64,000 bases of DNA from Perkinsus marinus ATCC 50983 (lineage: Eukaryota > Perkinsozoa > Perkinsida > Perkinsidae): contig NW_003207237.1 of assembly GCF_000006405.1 (NCBI RefSeq), positions 6,071-70,070 of the forward strand, given 5' to 3'. Of the stretch, positions 22,876 to 33,170 are shown one piece after another (positions within the stretch are counted from its first letter, which is position 1; each line of letters starts with the position of its first letter). The notes beneath the pieces were generated by a model. The model worked only from the letters and a program-made list of their open reading frames with translations. It was not told the DNA's origin and made no database searches. The position numbers and the translations under genes are program-made.

Positions 22876-23640
22876 TCAGCCAGTTAGATGGATGCGTCGC
22901 AGAACGATTGCACGAACGATTGCAGATTGTGCAAAATTATCCGAAAATGGGATGTAATTACCCGCGCATAACCGCCGATCATCTGTGTGTCCAAGTCTGG
23001 TAACCGCTTTGGCAGACTTTTCGAACAAGAGTTTACATGATGGAGAACGAGAATTAAGAACTCCTAGTGAATCAAGAATTGAATAAGCATGCCGCTCGGC
23101 CTCCATAGGCTCGCTTCGTACAGGAGGTCGATCCGCCATGGAATAGGGCTGAGCTCCCACGTCCAGAGTACACCCAATTCAGCTAGGTTTCAAGTGCCGC
23201 CTTAGCTCGACTGCTAAAGCCGCAGTCCATATGGTAGGCTCAAGTGAAGTCCGGACTTGCTTCTTAGAACGAATCAGCCTTAGCGTTGAAGGATCGAGGA
23301 ATCATCATTTGGAGATTGGACTGCAGAAAATAGACTTGTACCCGAGACACCTCCACCAGTGTCCCTCTGCCCTCGAGGGCCTGATCGGGCGGCAAATGGA
23401 TTCTATGAGGTTCTGATCTGATGACAACTCACTGCTTCAAACGCACACTAAGCGCTCTACCGAACTGGTTATAGATCCGATTTACAACTGTGATAGCATG
23501 TTGGACCTAGTGAGCAGAGTGTTGTTGAGTGAGTCAACTTCAGTACCTCTACGATAGGAAAGCCACCAAGTCGGCCTATCACTCTTGCATCACGGGAGGA
23601 CCACGTAGGAAATACTGCTCGTCACTCAGCAATCAATTGC
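22876..23640 (-). CDS. Probable multi-exon gene, function unknown
   Basis: The minus strand has coding-like pieces: SDEQYFLRGPPVMQE near 23600, LVEVSRVQVYFLQSNLQMMI near 23310, and MEAERHAYSILDSLGVLNSR with a long frame from 23160 to 22876. The plus strand is also open in part of this stretch (23231-23416), so the direction is not certain. No family was recognised and no splice site could be fixed by homology. If real, it lies just upstream of the gene starting at 22861 on the same strand. Confidence 0.3.
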
Positions 23641-23701
23641 TGTATGACCAGCCGTCCAACAGATTTAACAGGGGATTTAGTTTTCCAGGAGGGAAAAAAG
23701 G

Positions 23702-26437
23702 TTGAAGGAGAGTACTAGGATGTGGATCCTCATATTGCAGGGCGGCGATGTTCTGATGAATTCTAGGTACTATGTGGTCTCTATATACGACGATCCTGAG
23801 CTCTCACGAGTGCACTTCGCTGCCTATGAGCTAGGGCGGGATCTTACCTACACCCTGACATACACCTACTCCGATTTCGACGAGTTATTTAGGTAATCCC
23901 TTTGTAGATCATGTCGTTGGTTCAAATGTAGCCTGGAGGGGTGTGTCGCCGGAAGGTTCAACGCCGAGTTGATGAACCCGAATAATACTGACGCGAGATT
24001 TCACTGGGTTGTGGAACGCCTCGACTTCATAGTACAGGACTACCTAGGGAACAAGGTGGGATGGCCCACGACACGATGGAAGTGATTGGAAACCATCTTA
24101 CTAACACATTCTGGTACTGTGCCTCGCTCCGGAACCCACGGCTGCCGGGATAGCTGATATGGCTGGAGAACTGAATATGTCTCAGCGGGGAGAATCTTAT
24201 CGACGAGATGGTGAGAGCGCCAAGCCATGCGAGCGGAGTGGAACGATACTGTTGTAATCAGGCTCCTCTTCCACTTACTTTGGAGAACCGAAATCGGAAC
24301 CCACGCTCACGTAAAGTTTGGAATACGAAACTATATCCATCTTACTGCAGGCAACAACAGAATCAGCCTCTCAAGAGTGATGACTCAGGCTTATATGTTG
24401 ATATGATGAAAAGTGAGGGTGTTCGGAAGGAAGTAAAATGATCTCATCGGTGTGGCCATGGCAACTTGACTTCTTAGTTCCTTGCGGAGGTTCAAGGTAG
24501 ACGAAGGCTCGAGCAGTTAAAAGCTGAACAGAGATTGATTAAGTTGGACGAAGATCGAGCTAATCGATTGGCTAAGGTGGGCATTATAGAGGCAATGTTA
24601 GCCGCAATTTGGAGATATTCAGATGCAGTTAGAGAACCAACTCATGCAGCAGAAGGCATTGAAATACAAGGCAGAGTCCGCAAGTAGGAAGCAACTTGTG
24701 GACGAGTTGGAGGAACTGATGATCAAAAAGCAACAGGAAGAGGTATGGGGGCAGTTCGAATCGAGTCAAGTTACTCCCCAGATTCAACGACTGTTGAGGG
24801 AAAAGGCTGCTGCGGAGAAGGACAAGCAGGCCAGGATTGAAAGTTCGCAGGGTCGGCAACAAGTAACGTCCTTATTACGGCCTTCTGATCGGTTGAAAAT
24901 ATCATCCTACCTTATTGCTCATAAACTTTCAAAATCTGTTCAGTGCAAAGAGTCGAACTTAGAAGAGGACCGTGTTAAAGAGGTCGAGCGGAAAGCGATG
25001 CTTGATGCCCGCAGAGCTGAAGTGAGGCCGTCCTATCTTGGGTCATTCCACTCGTTGCGGTTATTTATAGGTGACTTTGCAACGGGCCAATGCCTTGAAG
25101 CAGCTGAACAAGGAAATTGTTGACAAACGGCAACGGCAGATAAACGTTCAAGTGGTTTGGTTCAATCGTCCGGGAATAGAACATCTCGTATGTGTTATAC
25201 AGACTCGGCATTCGCAGCACTTGGCTGAACTACGTAGAAAGCGTATTCAATCATTGGAACTCGCATGTCATGAAAGGGCACTCGCCAAAGAAGAGAGAGC
25301 TAGGGAATGGGTGACTGAGATTCCACCCAAAATACCGCAAGAGCTACCCCCCCCAGGAACGGCTGGAAGCGTCGAGAAACAATAATGAGGCTGCGAGAGA
25401 GCGGTATCGACGGGAACGAGAGAGGAAGCACATCATTGAGGTGAGCGACACTTTGCTCGCTAGCTATGGATCTACTCAACCTTTTCTGCTGCATCGCCAT
25501 CAAATGCACCTTAGGACGTGCAAAAACCATTCTTACTCGCAGAGGATAAGCAAAGGGCCGCTATCAAGCTGCAAAAGGAAAAGAAGCTGGAAGATGCCCG
25601 GGCTGCGGCCCATGAACGGGCGGTGCTCAAGGAACGACTTGCCAGTATGGACACTGTGAGACAAAGCAACATAAAAGCGAAGGATGAGGATCGCGAGCGG
25701 CGGATGAAAGAACAGGCCCTGATGGGAGGGTCGGAAAGTCTGAGCTTGGACGATCCATTTTTTACGGCAGGATCGAGAAAGGTAAGACTAACTATGAATG
25801 AGCTGCTACCGTCATTTGCAGGTTGAGACTCACGGAAATGGCGCGCCACAGGGCTATGGTTTGGTCCGAATGGAGGAGGTCCTTGCGAAGGACCACGAGA
25901 ACCCAAGAGACAGGAAGTGCCTCGTCAGCACATTTGGTCGATGGGTACGAATGATAGGCCTGTCTATAGGTCTGCGAATGATGCAGAACACAAGAACTGT
26001 CATAAGGAGCGAGAAATAACAGAAGATAGACGGGAGCAAGAAACTCTACAGAAGGGTTTGAAATACAGAGAGATGGAGGAAGTTAGACGACGTGAGTGAC
26101 GGTGGTAACATTAATAAATAAACCCCCTCGTCAGTTGAGGAGTGGAAAGCCTCTGAACAGCAGCGCAAAGAAAAGAGGGCCCTTATACGATCCGAACTGG
26201 AAAGATGCCGCGACGAAACCGTTCGGGCCACACAGGCTAAGAAAGTGACGGTATTTTAACTTTCGAGATCCGCTGCAGGCTCTCTTGATGTAGATCTCCG
26301 ATTATGAGATAACGAACCGCTTAGAAAAGGCCCGTGAGCAGAAGGAGAAAGAGCGAGAAACTACTCGCAACTCACAGTTACATACACGACTTCGAAGTGT
26401 TTCAAATGCTATGGCCATCCCACACTTGATTGCTTGA
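23702..26437 (+). CDS. Long coiled-coil protein, possibly ciliary
   Basis: The first ~60 residues (MWILILQGGDVLMNSRYYVV, then YDDPELSRVHFAAYELGRDL) look like a small beta-sandwich domain. A second piece GRFNAELMNPNNTDARFHWV follows. From 24400 to the end, exons encode almost continuous charged heptad sequence: KQLVDELEELMIKKQQEE, IQRLLREKAAAEKDKQ, ERAVLKERLASMDTV, RERRMKEQALMGGSESL, ITNRLEKAREQKEKERE, ending VSNAMAIPHLIA and TGA at 26435-26437. Length and composition recall trichohyalin/plectin-homology ciliary proteins (CFAP45/CFAP53/MNS1 type), but low-complexity coiled coils align with many families, so this is weak. Introns interrupt at several GTGAG sites. The start is provisional; an alternative ATG lies at 23720. 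Confidence 0.5.
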
Positions 26438-26678
26438 TCAAGTCTCCCTCATTAGAGTATGGTTGTGTTCCGGTGAGGAAGGAAGAGCAACCCGGAACTT
26501 GATTGAACACAACATTCAGTCGTAAGTCTCGAACACTTCTTGAGAAGTCCGTACATAGGAAAGTAACTACATAAACGTCTATCGCACAGAAAACCGCCCG
26601 AAAAGGCAGCATATAGGAACAGGTGAACACCCAAAATTTCTTCGGAGTTGTAGTAAAAAAAGTTCAGTAGTAAAATAT

Positions 26679-28718
26679 CTATCCACGGAGGCTCCCACCA
26701 CGAGTCGGTTCAGGGATACCCTTGCACTCAAACTTGTTGGGCACAACAGTCGTGAGATACTCGTATAGCGACTCGTAATTGCAGAGAGACCTGTAATAGA
26801 CATCATAGCAAACTGTCCGAAACATATCACGATGAATCACACTCGAACGAATTCACTCGATCAACCCAAATGAACAACATTCACTTGCATCTCAATGGGA
26901 AGTAGCTTACTTGCCGCGACATTCCTCGATGGCTTCGACGGAAGTCACACGACCGTTATAGATCCAGCGAGCTTGATTGTCAGAGTAGATCTCCAATATC
27001 AACGCGGTTCCAAATGGAGGCCAATACTTTGCACAGGCGTTACCAGAATCCATCCCTGAAAACGACAGTCAAACAGATACGCATGAAGCGTGCTTACACT
27101 TCAACTGGAGAGTATCAGTGAGGGAGTTAGCCGGACCAGTATCGTGACCAAGATACAATGAGAAACGCCTGCCAGGAATGCTCAAGTCTTCGAGTACGTC
27201 CTGAAAGAGTGTGTGCAATACATAGCAGACAAAAATTCGCCACAAAAGGAAGTCGTAAACACAAGACTCCGCCGACACTCAAACTCACCTTGATCAGAGG
27301 ACCATATGCGAGTCTTCGCAACTCCTCTGTAGTACCATAGCGGTTGTTTAACCAGAACCTACAGTCGCGGATATAACATCCCTCGCTTTTGCGCATCGAC
27401 TGGCTTACGTAGCATCCTCCTCAACACGCTCGAATAAAGGACTGGAAGTACCAAGGCCAAGGGGAACATTCTTGGGCTCGCTAGGGACAGTTGAGCAAAC
27501 ATGACTCGTTAAGCAGTCCTGAAATCCGTGAAATCAGAGAACCACATAACTTCTATATCAAAACCTACATAAAGACCAGAGTAAAGATGCTCCATATCTT
27601 CCGGGTTCTCAGTACTGAAGTCGTCAGGGCGACCAGTAACGAACCCCATGAAAGCACGCTCGAACCTAGACCTCTCAACACGGTCCTTGGCTTCAGCAGA
27701 ATCGTAGAATACTTTCAAGGCGTCATTAAGGCGAGGACACACCTAAGAGAATAGAAGCTGAGCACGGCGATGCCTCGAATGAATATCCAAATATGCGCCG
27801 TTCCAATCACCTGAGCACTAGGGGTCATAGTATCTCTCTGACTATCAGGGATGATGATCTCGAGGTTCGAAGGATCCTCTGAGGAAAAGTCATATGTCTA
27901 GACTCGCATGACCAGTAACGGGAAGAGTATAATCACTACACCTACCAGTCATAATATCGGGGAACATTCCCATGGCAAAAGCTTCGACACTCTGGTACAC
28001 TCGCGGAACATCGGTGGAACGGAACATCACCTGGGGCTCACTCGGGACCTGATGTTTGAGAAGGCATGAGCTCAATCAAAAGATGAGAACAGCAGAATCG
28101 ATAAGTGGGACCTACATCGTCCAAGTCAAGGGCAGTTTTGTAGGAAGCACCAAACTGCTTTCCGTTAGCAAGATGCATCTGTACTCCAGCGTCAACGAGC
28201 TGACCTGATAATCAGAAGACAATAATAAAGTACGAGGCCGTAATAGAGAGACTCACCCAATACACAGTTGTCTCCCGGTAAAACACCCTCCTTGCCACGA
28301 ATGCGGGTGAAGGCAGGGGATCTTCCACCCGAGGGACTATTAGTGAAGCCATAGAAGGTCTCAGTGGGACAGGTATATCTGAATAAGATTGAGACGAGGT
28401 AAATAATACCTCCTATACATCATAGCGCACGCTACCTAGTCTCATCTCCAACCCAGCACATCATGTCATGCACGGGCATTCGAGCGCCATGACGGGCAAA
28501 CACCAGAACACGCTCCTGAAAACGATAAAGTCAAGTGATGGTGATTCCGACATCATCATATGAGATCCTACCAGTTGAGCTCCAGAATCATCTTCACGAG
28601 GAGGAACACTATCCCACTCGATCTCGGGATGGCAGTAGTAGGTGGGTTCTTCTTCAGGGAAACGATGCGCTTCTATAGCGGCTACTGCTCCAAGGAAACT
28701 CAATACAGCGGCTCTCAT
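26679..28718 (-). CDS. Secreted histidine acid phosphatase
   Basis: ATG at 28718 begins a signal peptide (MRAAVLSFLGAVAAIEAHRF). Exons in order give RVLVFARHGARMPVHDMM with the catalytic RHGxR motif, TETFYGFTNSPSGG, GQLVDAGVQMHLANGKQFG (family 'G.QL...G...N'), EPQVMFRSTDVPRVYQSVEA (the conserved RSTD), CPRLNDALKVFYDS, RRFSLYLGHDTG with the HD proton donor, LEIYSDNQARWIYNG, and the end FECKGIPEPTRGGSLRG with TAG at 26679-26681. All key motifs of the branch-2 histidine phosphatase superfamily are present, in order. Such enzymes release phosphate from phosphoesters (or inositol phosphates) outside the cell or in lysosome-like organelles. About ten exons with short introns. Confidence 0.85.
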
Positions 28719-29124
28719 TTGAAGACTAGAAAACCTCCAGGAAGATCCCTTCCGAACAAGATCTAACTCACTTTAGACCAAGAACGAGCAGAAAATGATT
28801 CTTGTCTTAAGACAGAGCTGAGCGGCATCATTGAGTTCAGCGCGCTAGAGCTACGATGACGCTTAAAAGCTTTGATCGACTGAGCTCATAATATCTTTCG
28901 CGCTTAATGTGCGTTTGCTTTCGCTCGCTTCTAATCGTTCTCGAAAGCTCGATCAAACGCTTTGGCAATTAGAGTGTTTCCATTTCGTTGTGGAATAATA
29001 CCGCACACATTTTCTCGTAAACCAGAGTGACCGTTTGAGGCTCATTACAGGGAAGATTGTGGAAGTTACGTCCTGAGTCGCGATATGCTACTATCACACT
29101 CTGACTGAAGTGACTCAGATGAAC
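28719..29124. other. Promoter region of acid phosphatase, no gene seen
   Basis: About 400 bases 5' of the phosphatase start. No coding signal on either strand. Several short GCTT/AAGC-rich inverted motifs occur near 28860-28960 (for example AAGCTTTGATCG and CGATCAAACGCTT), but no larger structure was worked out. Confidence 0.4.
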
Positions 29125-29595
29125 TCAATGACATCGGTGATGACATTGATGGTGGTTGTGATACTTAGGTAATCTCCATGATGAAGTGTTATACTTCGCT
29201 CTATGGAAGCGGAGAAAAGCTATGCGTTTGCGGTCCGCTGCACGCATGAACAACAACTGGTAAGGTCTCTCGTATTGCGCGTGACTAGGACTCTGTTTCT
29301 GGCACCGGAATCGGTCCAATTTTGATCGAGACAACTCCAGCCAACTGATGCTTCCCACGATGAACTCGGTAAGCGACTCTTTTGGAGACACGACCGCTAC
29401 ACAACAAGGCTAGCAAATTCGACATTGGACCGCACTCACTTCATGTGTCAGTTCGTCGTGATGCATGAGTTGAAAGTAGGTAAACAAGCACATATATCCA
29501 ATGCTTTCTATGTACGATATCCTCTCCGAACGACAAGAATGATGTTGTCCATTTGAACCGCCTTGCAAACCGCGTACACTCACTTCACGCAACAT
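29125..29595 (-). CDS. Possible small gene, unknown function
   Basis: Minus-strand reading from ATG at 29595 (MLRE, then a GTGAGT donor) to a frame at 29391-29125 with SPKESLTEFIVGSISWLELS, RSKLDRFRCQKQSPSHAQ and MRAADRKRIAFLRFHRA has protein-like character, ending in a His-rich stretch HNHHQCHHRCH. The intron structure between 29595 and 29391 is unclear, with three possible small exons. No domain is recognised. It could also be 3'/5' flank of the neighbouring WS/DGAT gene with chance open frames. Confidence 0.3.
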
Positions 29596-29789
29596 CCTTC
29601 AAGAAAAATTTACCATTGTACTTGAAATCTGGACCGTTTTAACACTCTGATACAAACTCATCATCGATCCTACAGAGCTGAAATATGATTTGGCAGTTCA
29701 AGGATCCTATCTAGTTGAGAAATGAGTCCTACAAGATCGGAAGATCCTACCCAGTTGAGTGATAAGTTTCATAAGTTGGATATAAAGAA

Positions 29790-31960
29790 TTAGGGGGGTG
29801 GCACTAGAGATAACAAGGTGGCTGCTTCTTGCTCAAGATAATCACGCAGCACCTAACAACAAGGATCACGCTTGGAGCTAATAGCCATGCAAGAACTCAC
29901 GTTCGCACTTATGTGGGCCTTGTCGGTGAAAATGGTCAATCTCAACTGAAAAGAAGAGCAAACCAGTTCTCGATCGCGGTCAGGCGCCCCAAATTTGATG
30001 ACAGAACTAATCCTCAGAGACACCCACATGCCTATCCTGATCAACTAAGAGTCCTACCTCGTTTCGATAGCTGACAGCTACAACCCCGTTGGCATTGTTA
30101 GTATAACCAACAAGTGAGGTTACTCGCCGGCCGCAGAGGGTCTGTTCGGCTTTGGGCCCCGGCACGTTAGCGAGACGCCATGATTTTCCAGAGGCATATT
30201 TAGGGCCGACCAAACGAGTGATGGTAAGAGTCCGCAATAAGGGCCAATTGCAGGCCCACATAGTAATGTAGGATAGTACAGCCCCTAAGACCAGAAGGAC
30301 TTGTATCCCACACATGCTCGCACACTTTCAAGACTACCTATCATCAAGGGGGAACATTTCAACCGCTGTGTTGCGTTTTGTATTGCCACGATTCTGTCGA
30401 GTGCATGGAGCTCAGCAACGGGTAAAGGTACCTGCATTCCATGAAGCGGATTCCAGGGCACAAATTTCTATGTGGAACCCACTCCGAACATTATCGAGAA
30501 ATTTCTCCGCTTCGAGAACATCTTGGACCCTGTCCTAAGGTTGACGGTGAATGAGAGTCCCAAGCCGAGGCTGCTAATTTCCTCGTTAGGAATCTGAAAA
30601 GTAGAAGAGCTCTTCTTGATAATGCATCATCATAAGATTGGATCCTGTCGAACGGTAGGTCCAACTTGAAAGCAGTCCCTTCGTGTACCATAGAGATTTC
30701 ATGTTTGGAGCTCACATTGGCCTGACGATGCAGATACTTCCTCGACGCACCGGCTATGATGGCAATTAGAAAATCGTTAACCGTGACATGTAAGGACTCG
30801 CAGATAGCCTTAACTCGGTCAAGAGGAATTGGTTCGCATAAACGAACCTGACGACAATCTGCATGCCTGACAATGACGCTGAATAAGCCTTACTTGTCTA
30901 TCGCCACGTAGTTCTCCGCAAGGGTGGAAAGGATTTTTGGGATCACTTTTTAAATAACCATAAGTCAACTCTAACAGGGCAAAAGGAAGCATGCAGATCC
31001 AAGATAATAACCATCGCAATCTGAAAGGAATCGATACAGTCAAGAGGTATGAGAGAAGACTCGCAAGAGACTTGCGGCAAACCTTTGATTACGAAAACAT
31101 ATCCGCAGGTCTTGATCGTGGGCGCCAGTGTGACACAGACTGGGAGACCGTGTCACCATTCACACTCGGCATGGTCATATCCAAAAGCGCATTCATCAAG
31201 GTGAAGCCGTCACCAAGTACGTGATGCAAGTTAAATATGAGACTTGTGCGAGTGAGGACTCGCTGAGCTACTTCCACACGCTCATTTACCTAACGCAGAC
31301 CAGACGTTGCCCCCGTGTACCCATGCATAGGGCTCCCACCATAAACACGCGCCATGGTGGAAGGGACTTCTCGAAGGGCTGCTGAACAGAGTTCTCAAGT
31401 AGGGCTTCCACCGGCGTGACTGATGCACTGTCAGAGTATAACGGCCGAATTGTATCTGCAACGCCGCAGAATTGTTAGGAATCCCACTCCAACGTGATAG
31501 GTATTCACCTCCGTCAACTTTGCTAATGACATCAAAGACATCGAATGCATCACCCATATCCTCCATCCAGTAGTGATGCTCAACTCCAAGACGAGCCTTC
31601 TCTGCACAACATAATCTCGACCGGAACCTGTCGGAGACGAAGCAATACTGGACGCGAGGCTGTCGATACGATCCATTATTACGCGGTCCGCTTGGACACC
31701 AGACGAGTACTGAGAGTCTTGGCAAGCTCTTTCCGAGTGAGAGGATCCTCTGAAATGACGTAGATAATCTCAGTCGCGTACTGATCCATTGCTAGGATAT
31801 TAGAAAATGTTTCAACTTCGAGAGACCTACCTGAAGGCTCGAGCTCGATCACACCACCAACATTCCAGGCTGTTTTTGGATGTTCCTCACCCATAGCCGC
31901 TACATATTCGGATAAGGAGCTCAGCTCCCGAACACGATATCCTCCTCCGATCATTGACAT
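29790..31960 (-). CDS. Wax-ester synthase / diacylglycerol acyltransferase (WS/DGAT, WSD1-like)
   Basis: Begins with ATG at 31960 (MSMIGGGYRVRELSSLSEYV). Exons carry PVEALLENSVQQPFEKSLPP and FMVGALCMGTRGQRLVCV, then LIFNLHHVLGDGFTLMNALL, which has the catalytic HHxxxDG motif of the family. Next are LTVNDFLIAIIAGASRKYL (WSD1 'VNDVLL..ISGALRRYL'), KSWRLANVPGPK with the conserved NVPGP, NGVVAVSYRNE joined over a ~120-nt intron to LRLTIFTDKAHISAN, and an end VLRDYLEQEAATLLSLVPPP before TAA at 29790-29792. These enzymes join fatty acyl-CoA to fatty alcohols or diacylglycerol to make storage waxes or triacylglycerol, usually at the endoplasmic reticulum. The substrate cannot be told from sequence. 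About eight exons. Confidence 0.8.
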
Positions 31961-32206
31961 GGATTACGCACTAGATTCAACTATGATGACAAACAACCAA
32001 CGAGAGTTTGACCAAGTTGGACCTGTCCGCAAGCCATCATATACGGCTCCTCAGCAACAGTGAGCATAGCTTGGCTCGATGACCGAAACAACCAAGCATA
32101 TTGCCAATTTCCGATTATAGCGCTGAAATCGTTGATGTGTACGCATGCGAACACGTGTCATCACGTGCGTCGCAGTCGCCACGTGAAGCCGGTGCGAGAG
32201 GGCTGC

Positions 32207-32745
32207 ATGGATGAGACATCGCGCGAGATCGTTGCCGATCTATGCGATCATACTGTCGCCAGTGATGGCGTTAAAAGCGCGATGCTCCGGTCAAGACCAT
32301 TGATGAAGTCATCAATATTCCACCAGTCGGGGAGGACTCCCTGCAGAGAGATGACGAAGCAGAGAGCCGACCGATGGTCTGGAAGCCAGCCACTAGTAAG
32401 GTACCAGTGAGGAAGGCATCAACAACAACTCCTTTGGTCCACGATGACCGCCGGCAGCGCGTTCTTGCAGCTGTAGAGGAGATGGGTTTGAGACCAGTGC
32501 AGCGGAGAGAAGGAGACCCCCAACTATGTGGGGCCTGCCTCCAGTGCAGAGCGCAGACTAACGTCTTTCCGAACGGCCTGCGTCACCACACTATTCGCCG
32601 GGGCGAGGAAGCGATGGGTGGGAGGAAATTGTGGTACCCGTTTGTGGACACTCTGGAGGAGCTCGAAGAGTGCATGGAAGCTAGGCGGATACACCCCGCA
32701 GGAAGGTATGGCCGCTACAATGCGAAGCGGCAGTGTATTCAATGA
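32207..32745 (+). CDS. Small CxxC protein of unknown function
   Basis: Exons 32207-32254 and 32296-32745 join over a 41-nt intron (GTCGCC...TCAAG) to give 165 residues. Start MDETSREIVADLCDHTTIDE; middle disordered and acidic; then a folded-looking half: RRQRVLAAVEEMGLRPVQRR, PQLCGACLQCRAQTNVFPNG, and the charged end TLEELEECMEARRIHPAGRY followed by GRYNAKRQ. The C-x2-C-x2-C cluster could hold a metal ion, and 'GL(R)HHTIRRGEE' could bind nucleic acid, but both are guesses. No signal peptide or membrane helix. An ATG at 32060 lies upstream in frame but the first 49 residues there look non-coding. Confidence 0.5.
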
Positions 32746-32930
32746 AAGTAAGGCTTGTTCTCTAGAAAGCCCTACGATATTGATCCCTGCTCAGGTTGCT
32801 GTTCTTGTTACCTATCAGTCAAATAATGAATGCTTGCATTTAAATTCCGTGTCTGTGTTGCATAATAGTGATTGGAAGCAAGGAGGCATAAGTGAAAATT
32901 TTTCTTCTCTCTCTTTCTTTTATCCTCCTC

Positions 32931-33013
32931 CTTCTTCCCCTTCTTCCCCTTCTTCCCCTTCTTCCCCTTCTTCCCCTTTTTCCCCTTCTTCCCCTTCTTC
33001 CCCTTCTTCCCCC
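32931..33013 (+). repeat. (TTCCCCTTC)n polypyrimidine microsatellite, about 9 copies
   Basis: A pure C/T tract made of a 9-base unit, with one CCCCTTTTT variant near the middle. It lies between the 3' ends of two convergent genes, so it is probably outside coding sequence although all frames are open through it by composition. Confidence 0.9.
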
Positions 33014-33170
33014 CATTTCCTCCAGCCGCTTTTCCCCCGTGGACGTTGGGCTCCGAAGTACTGTTTCGATTAGCATGCCTGAATGAAAGTAAGACAGCTA
33101 CCTGTCTACCTACTGAAACACAACAGATTAACCTTTTAAACACGGTGAGTGTATGCTCATGATGATTTCT

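Noticed and set aside
32808-33143. Open frames with (GKK)n or (PSS)n across the microsatellite
   Set aside because: Open only because the 9-base repeat has no stop codons; no flanking coding signal.
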